Source: Oenanthe sinensis
Lineage: Eukaryota > Streptophyta > Magnoliopsida > Apiales > Apiaceae
Assembly: GCA_028671895.1 (NCBI GenBank)
Contig: CM053796.1
Span: forward strand, 25,170,860 to 25,234,859
Direction of reading: 5' to 3'
Length of the DNA stretch: 64,000 nucleotides
A program made the position numbers and the translations under genes. Below, in pieces: positions 56,863 to 64,000 of the stretch (position 1 is its first letter; each line of letters opens with the position of its first letter). The notes beneath the pieces are model-generated. The model had not been told where the DNA came from. It saw nothing but the letters and a program-made list of their open reading frames with translations, and made no database searches.

Positions 56863-58422
56863 ATCCTTGCAATCACCCCTCAAGTGTGGAGTGCTCTAAA
56901 GATATCCACCAAGAATCAAACTAAAAGATGAAGGAGGGGGCTAGAGAGGAAATTAGGGTTGCCTCCCTTTTAAAATATTTCTCACAAATATTAGGGTTTT
57001 TTATGTATTAGGGTTTATAATCCTATATTTATAGGCAAATATCTCAGCTGAGATATTTTCTATAAATATCTTATTATTAATTCCCTTTTTAATCAATTAA
57101 TCTTATTAATTAATTAGTTAATGATTAAAACTATTTTAATCATTAATTCCTTTTTCTAAACTCTTTTAGAAAATTATTCTCTCTTCATATTTAATTACTT
57201 TAATTAAATATTTAATTAATAATATTAAGATCTTATCATAAATAATTTATAATCAATTAAATCTCATTTAATTAATTTATAAAATTTGCTAAGTAATTAT
57301 TTATTTCATAAATAAATAATGACTAGCTATTATTAATTATTCCTTCATCTATAATTTAATCTCTTTTATGGTGTGACTCTTTAAGTTCAATATTAATCCG
57401 ATAGTAGAAATAAATAATAATAAACATTTTATTTATTATTTATATGAATTCTATTAATTCATTAAATATAATTAATCTGATTAATTATATTTATTCTACA
57501 TCGTGAGTGATGCTTCTCAACATATCGCGACTATCCAGATAATACGAAATCATTGCTTAGAATACTTAGAACCTGTCAGTAATTAGTTACCGTACAATTA
57601 ATTCCTTCTACCCTTCAATATCCCGATTAAATACAAGGCATGGAACTCGTGTCAAGCCTATCTAATTTAATCATATGATTTCTTATTCATAATGCAAAGT
57701 TCCTTTTAATGCAAATTAGAAACTCTTTCTAATTTCATTCACTCTGGCCAGAGATTCCTGAACTTGCATATCTAAGAATAACATAGGATATTCACTTCCT
57801 TTACTGGAAGGGGCAGATCCTTTATTGATCCGTTAACTATCTCCATACACAAATCACTATGCCCAGAATGGACCTAATGAATGTCCTAGAGACTAAGGAC
57901 TAAACCAAAACATAAATCATTGTGTACGAGATTACTCTAACGATCTCACGTCTAAGAATACTTGTACAACTATTTACTTAATAAACAACTATCGACACGT
58001 GAGTAAACTCCATTAGTTGTTCTACTTATCGAGTCATGTTCAGTGAACTTATTCCTTAATAAGCACCTACATACTAGATATAGTATCACCACACAAATGT
58101 CTATGAGAACAGACATCCTCCTAAGAGAGCTAGCATAGTATGTACTGATCTTTACGAATTTACCAATTTCCAATTAGTTATCCTATGATCAGGAACTGTT
58201 TAAGTCTAGAGCTATTATCTTCTAGATCTCATTATTACAATCTCATTATAATTCTAGAAGCTTTGCTCTAAACTATGGAACATCTTATTTAATACACTTC
58301 AAATAGATTAAGTCCGTAACATAAATACTTTATTATTATCAAATGAAATCAAATAAGAGTAGCAGAAAGTTTTTCCTAACTCATCATACATGATTGGTTT
58401 TAGGTCAAACACTTTCAGATAT

Positions 58423-59551
58423 AAGTCTGATCCACATTACTTAATGATTTCCAAGATTCGTTGTTGTTGAAGAAGATCTGGACAAGGTTGTATGGCTTAG
58501 CTCCATGTCCCCAAGTACGAAATTTGAAGGCCTGGACAAGGTTTCATGGCTTTGCTCCATGTCCCCAGGTAGAAATTTCGAAGGCTTGAACGAGGTTGCG
58601 TGGCATAGCTCCATGTCCCCGGATAGAAATTGTGAAGGGTTGGACGAGGTTGCATGGCTTGGATCCATGTCCCCGGGTAAGAATTTTGAAGTCCTGGACG
58701 AGGTGGTTTGGCTTAGCTCCATGTCCCCGGGTAGGCATGTAGAAGACCTGGACATTTAGAAGAACTAGGCGAGGCCATGCCCCAAGTATGTGGAAGAATT
58801 GGGCCGAGATTGTGCCTTATTCGGTGGATATATACCTTCAATAAAGTGAAGACAATTAATGGAAGAATACATCATTTTAAGTAGCCTAGTCAATCAAGAA
58901 GTTAGAAAAGCTAGTCATCTCAGTCTCTATAGTGCTCAATCACTTCTACAAATTCAGACATGGGAAGATTGATTGATCAGATGTAAGAATTGAGCCACTT
59001 AGGCTTACAGAGGTGTTGTCCTCAACCATTCAAGGAGTCATCGTCCACTTGATAAGGATTTAAGAGCAGGAAAGTTGTAATCATCAAGAAAGGAGTGCCT
59101 CTCACTCTTAAGATCATCATCCACTCAGGAGTATTTGAGGTGGTTGTCCACTAGATAGTTCTCGTCCTCTCGGATAGTGCTCGCCGACTCGACAAGTCCA
59201 GAGCCTAAATAGATAGTCAGCATTGATGGAGTACACGAGTGGGTTAGGCCTATGTGTGAACAACTTCGCCTAATTCGGGAACTTATAACATAAGTCAAAT
59301 CAAAATAGTAGAAGAACTAAACAATTAAAGTGCCTCGCCTACTTGAAGATGGAGGAAGTCAGAGACGCGTAAAGTGTTTCGCCTACTTACAGAATGAAAA
59401 CATAGGAATTTAATTACAGTGCCAGATATGAAGACCTAAAATGTGCAGCTTATTTAGAGGGTTCAACAAGAAGAAGAAAGGGATTCAAATTTTCAAAGAT
59501 CGATGCTAGTTCCTTTTATTTTCACAAATTGGAAGAATTGAGGGATAGTTT
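58423..59551. other. Older repeat background with a minisatellite
   Basis: No recognisable protein domain. After the minisatellite the text is rich in GCCTCGCCTA/CTCGCCTACTTG words also seen near 44480..44750, so it belongs to the same ancient repeat as the R1/R2 pair. Confidence 0.4.
58478..58759. repeat. 54-bp minisatellite, five units
   Basis: Units begin CTGGACAAGG or variants at 58478, 58532, 58586, 58640, 58694, with a partial sixth at 58748. Each contains CTCCATGTCCCC. Because 54 is a multiple of three, both strands stay open through the array (18-residue peptide repeats such as LPGDMELSQTTSSRTSKF on the minus strand). Divergence among units is moderate. Confidence 0.9.
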
Positions 59552-59812
59552 TTATAGCCAAAGTCAGCCTCCCATTAATTCTGGAGCTTCACACTCTCAA
59601 CAGCATCTCACTTTCGAAGATCCTCGCCTAATTGGATAAGCCTAGGCCTGTGAAGACAATTAGCCCAGAGGGAAGACAAGTAGCCTAGGCCCATGCCCGA
59701 AGAGTCTCGCCTACATGAAGAGCCTCGCCCAGTCAGCAAGGTTCATCCCACGAAGTTAACTAAATATTGATGAAGAAGATATGTGGCCTAAGCCCACGTT
59801 TGAAGTATCTCG
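59552..59812. repeat. Direct repeat R2 of the 44-60 kb background
   Basis: Partner of 44400..44658 in the same orientation; similarity runs from TTATAGCCAAA to GAAGTATCTC. Confidence 0.8.
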
Positions 59813-60400
59813 TTATTGCTGAAGGTTGGGCTCCACCTAAGCTAATTGGGTTCTCACACAGTTGGGGGGGGGGGGGGGGGTCTAGTAACCTCACTTATTA
59901 GTGACACTTTTAGGAAGACTAGCCCAGTAAAGCTCATTATGGTCAACGATGGGACAAGCCGAGGCCGCCACGTTCTGTAAAAAAAGTTGGGTCTCAAAGG
60001 TCAACACATGGGAGCCCTTAAGGCGATGGCCCAATCGTCCTAAGAAAGGAAACCTAATCATATTAGGTTCCTTCTTCACCAAAAACTATGTTTAGTTTGA
60101 TCCCTATAAAAAGGGTACGTATGCACATTATTTGGTAACGGTCTGTCTTTGGCCCTCAAGAATCCTTATTCTTGTGAGCTAAGCTCTTCAACCAAGTAGT
60201 CTCAGCCGCCCCACAAAACACCATATCTCCATCCACTTAAATTGTTCAACGTCATCAACTACCACCATATATAATTCCAGTAACCCTACTAAATTTGTTT
60301 TCACAAATTTATCCGTTAACAAGCTAGTTTAATTATATTATTTTCAGAGAAGACGTAAGGTAATTGTTGGAGTACGCAGGAGAAGATTTTGATGAGTTGA
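59813..60400 (+). repeat. LTR-like sequence with TATA box
   Basis: A 17-base G run (59864..59880) is followed by a GC-richer stretch and CCCTATAAAAAGGGTACG at about 60101..60118, a good TATA box, then a polypyrimidine- and CCACCAT-rich stretch typical of LTR R/U5 sequence. No PBS or TSD found, so the type is unknown. Confidence 0.4.
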
Positions 60401-61435
60401 AGGTAAAATACGAGTTGAGAGGACTTTCCGGTTGAAAATGGGCCACCTAGAGAGAGAAATAACACGCCTAGGTTGAAAATCTTGGATACTCCACTATGAA
60501 GTCAACAAACTTATCCGGTTTTTGGGCCCATTTATATTTGCTTGGGCTCCGCTAATATCTGAACCACGATCTAATTTGTCGTTGCATATATATACAGTCA
60601 TAAACAAAAAACAAAAACAATGCAGTTATATTATATACACGTGTTAGCGAAATTTATTATACAAACAAATTATTACGGCCCATTTGTTTCCCGTTCACTT
60701 CTTGTTTTCTTTGGCCGATAAATCTCGAATTTGCGCATAGGCCTAAACATGACCCAAAATTTTAAATTATTAATATATAAATTAGAAAAAGTTATATAGT
60801 ATATATAAATTAGGTTCCAAAATCTAATTTTACCTATGATGATCCCATGAATCTCGGCCCCTAACTAAGTGCATTGTGTATATAAGAATTAAGTTCTAGT
60901 TTATTATTTATAAATTCTAAAATATTTGTTTAAAATAACAGAAATATCTAGGTTAAAATAATAAGCATGTTTCTAAAAAGGATTTTGGATGTGTATGAAT
61001 TTTTTTGGGGGCATGGTATTTCCAAATTTTACATGTTTTGAAATATTCATTCATGAAAGTATACGATAAGATTGGAAATATATACAATAATATATCAATA
61101 TTGATAAGATTTAAATATTGCGCGCTTACATATATATAATAAAAAATTGAAATAAAAGAGAAAAAAAGATCAAAATTTTAGTTCTATATCTTGTTTTTGG
61201 AATAAAAAAGAAGGAAAATAATAAATAATTAAAAAGAAGATTTTTATATATTTATTTTTAAAATTTCCTCCTAGCTATGTATTATTAATTTTGTTTTTTC
61301 GTTATATTTGGAAACAGTGTTAGAATTTGAAGGTTGAAATGTTTCATTTTTTTATCTTAAAGAAATATAAACATAAAAAATCATACTATTTGTATCCTAC
61401 ATACATCGTGTTGTATATATATATTGTGGCGGTTT
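60401..61435. other. AT-rich sequence without genes
   Basis: Nothing recognisable beyond AT-rich runs and a short GGCCCATTTGTTTCCC stretch near 60677 that could be a MITE end. Confidence 0.4.
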
Positions 61436-61652
61436 GGGATTTCTTAAACTTAAAATAAGTAATTTGTTTTATTTTTATTTTTTATATATTTTCATATTTT
61501 TTTAAAGATAAATATTTATTTTAGAATTTTAAAACCAAATATTATTTTCAAAATAAAAAATAAGTTACTTATTTTCAGAAAAAGTACATACATCCCTACT
61601 TTTTTCCGGAAATAAAGGCTTATTTTTGGAAAAAAACTGTTACCAAACAGCC
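61436..61652. mobile_element. MITE copy 1 (GGCGGTTTGG...CCAAACAGCC)
   Basis: 217 bp with short imperfect terminal inverted repeats and a second copy 200 bp downstream (61853..62078). The two share ATTTCTTAAACTTAAAATAAG and TAAAGATAAATATTTATTTT in order. TSD not convincing. Confidence 0.65.
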
Positions 61653-61852
61653 TTGGAGTACGATCCTCACTCTACTGAAGCAGTCCTGCACGGCTGCACG
61701 CAACTGTTAAGATGAGAGAAAGCCATGTAAATCTGACAAAAAATATATAAACGAAACGACAAGATATGCCAACTAATTTAATCAGAACGATATATGTTTT
61801 GCCTAAATTAATAAAATATTGTCAATGTACACAAGCGATTGGTACACATTAA

Positions 61853-62078
61853 GCGGCCGTATGAGATTTCTTAAACTTAAAATAAGTTATTTATTTCATA
61901 TATTTTTTAAACATATTTTTATTTTTTTAAAGATAAATATTTATTTTAAAATTTTAAAACCAAATATTATTTTTAAAATAAAAAATAAGTTACTTATTTT
62001 CAAAAAAAATACATAAATATCTATTTTTTCCGAAAATATGAACTTATTTCCGAAAATAAATAGCTGCGAAACACGACC
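61853..62078. mobile_element. MITE copy 2, possible 3-bp TSD TAA
   Basis: 226 bp from GCGGCCGTATGAG to AACACGACC, flanked by TAA on both sides (61850..61852, 62079..62081), which would fit a PIF/Harbinger-type (Tourist-like) MITE; a 3-bp match is weak evidence. Confidence 0.6.
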
Positions 62079-62424
62079 TAAGCACACACTCTTTGAGTAT
62101 AGATTTGTGAAGAGACTTTCTTTTACTTTAATGGTGGTTAGTTGGGTGAATACATTGCTGTTATCATTATTCAAAATAAAAATATTAAAAAATTTACTCA
62201 GTAGCTTAACTTCGCTGAACACTTTTTAAAAACATTGACTATCACTTAATTTTGTCTGCCAGGAGTAAATACAAAAGATATAACAAATTAAATAATTTCT
62301 GCAAAAAAGACAGAGAAAATGTAATACTACAATATTGCCGGGCGATGGCGACATGCGAGTGTAATGGTTTGTTTTTCCAGATCCATTATCACAACATTAC
62401 ACAAGTCAAATCACGACATTGTTG
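62079..62424. other. Spacer between MITEs
   Basis: AT-rich, no gene or repeat recognised. Confidence 0.4.
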
Positions 62425-62676
62425 TACTCCTCCCGCTCCCAATAATTGTCTTCTTTGATTTTTATACGGTGTGACCTGTTCGTAAATTTAAAATTATATA
62501 TTTTTATATTTTTTAAAAACTGAAAAGTACATTTTAAAATTTATTAGATATAATTTCTAATAATATAATTTTTAATTTTTTCTTGATCATATATTATGTG
62601 TAATATTTGATCAAAAAACGGTCAATTTAACTAACAAAAATGAAAACAAGACAATTATTTTGAGGTGGAGGGAGTA
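62425..62676. mobile_element. Stowaway-like MITE, TA target site
   Basis: Element 62427..62674 (248 bp) with inverted ends: left CTCCTCCCGCTCCCAATAAT, right end whose reverse complement is CTCCCTCCACCTCAAAATAA, both continuing into ATTGTCTT. TA stands on both sides. This is the CTCCCTCCGT-type end of mariner-derived Stowaway MITEs. Confidence 0.82.
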
Positions 62677-64000
62677 TCATTTTTTCTATAGCAGTAAATA
62701 TTAGAATACTATATTAATAGTTTTGCTAATAAAAAATAGCATTATTTTTAAACAAAAATTACTTATTAATATAAGTATTAACGGAATAAAATTGAAGAAA
62801 AGTCAATTGAAAATAAAAAAATCAATAAATCATTGAAATTTAACAAATTATGAGTCTGACTGATCGAGGTGGGCTAACACCATTATTATTATTATAATTA
62901 AAGTATAATTAGTGTAAAGTATGAATTCTTTTTTATTCATTTATTAACTTAATATTAATATTAATGTACATATAGATATATGTATTAAAATTATTTTGCG
63001 TCCTTTTAAAATTGTTTGGATCAAAATTTTGTTAATATATTTAAAATTAATAATATGAATATTATATTTTGATATGTTATTAATATAGAACCTTAAAAAT
63101 AGTTTTTTAGTTAAATTATTTTATTGTTAATGTGTAATTAATATGTATGTAAATAAATAACAAACAATTAAAATAATAATATCTTAAAACTGAAATATTT
63201 AATAATATATTTAACTGAAATTATATATAATATCAGTTGATTAAATAAAAAATTGTCAGTTAAATTGTTATTATTTTAACAAAGATAAGACATAACACGG
63301 ACAAAAAAAATGTTAATTTCTATATAATATAAAAATCTTTAAAATATGATTACTATAATATAGTTTGATTTTAAATATTATAACTTTAATACAATTATCC
63401 TGCATTTCACCTCGTAAATTAACAAATTGTTCACGATATTATTTTTCCGGTTACAATATTTTAAATTTTCTTCTCTTTTCTTTTTGTTTAATTGAAAAAC
63501 TTTAATAAACAGTTTTCACAGTGCTGTAAAAACCGTGAATCGGACTTAATCTGTGAAGTACGGAATATGGATTAATTGAATAAATCAGATATTAATCAAA
63601 AAAATTAATTAAATAATTCAAAATTTAATTTGTTCGATCAGCTAAGGAAGAGAAATTAATCGGTGATTAATAACCGGCGGGTAGAAGAATGAGGCTTCAC
63701 TGTAAAACAGTATAGACATCGACATACAAACTAAAAAGTGGGCATGTGTTTTGTATTTGTAGTTGGAGCAGATCATCTTGCACCTTATTTATGTTTGATG
63801 ATAAAAGTAAAAAAAAGCGCACATACACAATGCTAGTTGAGTAAGTGGGGAGTAGTTGACCTTAGATTAATGACAAAATGTTCATATAAAGTTATAAAAA
63901 ATACTTATAACTTTATTTGATGTTATATGTTTATATTTTTAAATAATTTTTTATATATTTTATTTGTATTTTAATAGAATAATATTTGTGTATTTTATTT
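62677..64000. other. AT-rich sequence without genes
   Basis: No coding sequence, RNA gene or terminal repeats recognised; long A/T runs throughout. Confidence 0.45.

Larger units (their letters stand above)
44965..56867 (+). mobile_element. Young, coding-dead Copia element with 1.8-kb LTRs, TSD ATCCT
   Basis: TSD ATCCT at 44965..44969 and 56863..56867. Element 44970..56862 (11,893 bp). LTRs 44970..46771 and 55061..56862 are both 1802 bp and differ at only about four sites by hand count (about 0.2 percent), so insertion was very recent. A tRNA-Met-type PBS and a polypurine tract are present. The interior has no intact ORF: only scattered pol remnants (48471..50560) and third-ORF-like remnants (51780..53650). 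It must have been moved by proteins from another element, so it is a non-autonomous family. Confidence 0.94.
44807..58422 (-). mobile_element. Solo LTR (about 1.7 kb), split by a younger Copia element, TSD GATAT
   Basis: TSD GATAT at 44807..44811 and 58418..58422. Without the nested element the unit is 44812..44969 plus 56868..58417, 1708 bp, starting TGTAGGAATT and ending ACACTTTCA. On the minus strand a TATA box (CCTATAAATATAGG) reads at about 57022..57037, followed by a transcribed-like tail ending in TTCCGCTGGTGCATAAATTC, similar in style to Copia (Tork-like) LTR ends. No PBS or coding sequence belongs to it, so a solo LTR is the best reading. Confidence 0.75.

Noticed and set aside
58478..58759. 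Possible CRISPR array
   Set aside because: Units are contiguous without unique spacers, and the sequence is a plant nuclear genome.

Overview
This is plant nuclear DNA from a eudicot: AT-rich, with spliced genes of plant type, several Copia (SIRE/Maximus-type) retrotransposons, hAT and Stowaway-like elements, and an endogenous pararetrovirus. I could not fix the species. The only clearly intact host genes are two tandem copies of the glycine-decarboxylase H-protein gene (9422..10473 and 17630..18696, both minus). A broken CYP88-type cytochrome P450 (6870..8953, plus) lies next to the first copy. Nearly everything else is mobile DNA, much of it nested.

Layout. 1..~5865: a Copia element on the minus strand, cut by the window start (gag, protease, integrase and reverse transcriptase readable, with isolated stops), then a probable solo LTR to ~6464. 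6870..8953: P450 pseudogene. 9.25..19.1 kb: the H-protein duplication, whose copies are separated by a Copia LTR remnant, a MULE/FAR1-like transposase remnant, and a hAT element (15586..17325) that holds a second hAT element (16120..17192), both with 8-bp target duplications. 19.5..22.9 kb: AT-rich sequence with one TRIM-like mini-retroelement. 23.1..43.8 kb: a degenerate caulimovirid provirus on the minus strand, split by a full-length 12,993-bp Copia element (24360..37352, plus, 5-bp TSD CAAAA) and by an 820-bp solo LTR (38374..39193, TSD TAATT). 44.4..60.4 kb: an older repeat background holding a 1.7-kb solo LTR (44812..58417, TSD GATAT), itself split by a very young, coding-dead Copia element (44970..56862, LTRs of 1802 bp, TSD ATCCT). 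60.4..64 kb: AT-rich sequence with small MITEs.

The most unusual signal is a reiterated short motif private to each Copia family. In the 24.4-37.4 kb element a palindromic motif close to ATCAATTGAT occurs about 21 times in U3, recurs in the pol/ORF3 spacer, and is also embedded in frame in spacers of gag, pol and the large third ORF. The 45-57 kb element has 12 AGTCAT boxes just upstream of its TATA box; the 12-kb remnant has CTCTG boxes; the first element has TTGACAGT boxes in its gag spacer. The function is unknown; family-specific factor-binding or silencing tags are one possible reading.

How parts work together: within each Copia element, LTR promoter, tRNA-Met primer site, gag, protease-integrase-RT-RNase H, an extra third ORF and the polypurine tract stand in the canonical order. 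The two H-protein genes would supply the lipoyl-carrying subunit of mitochondrial glycine decarboxylase, used in photorespiration.
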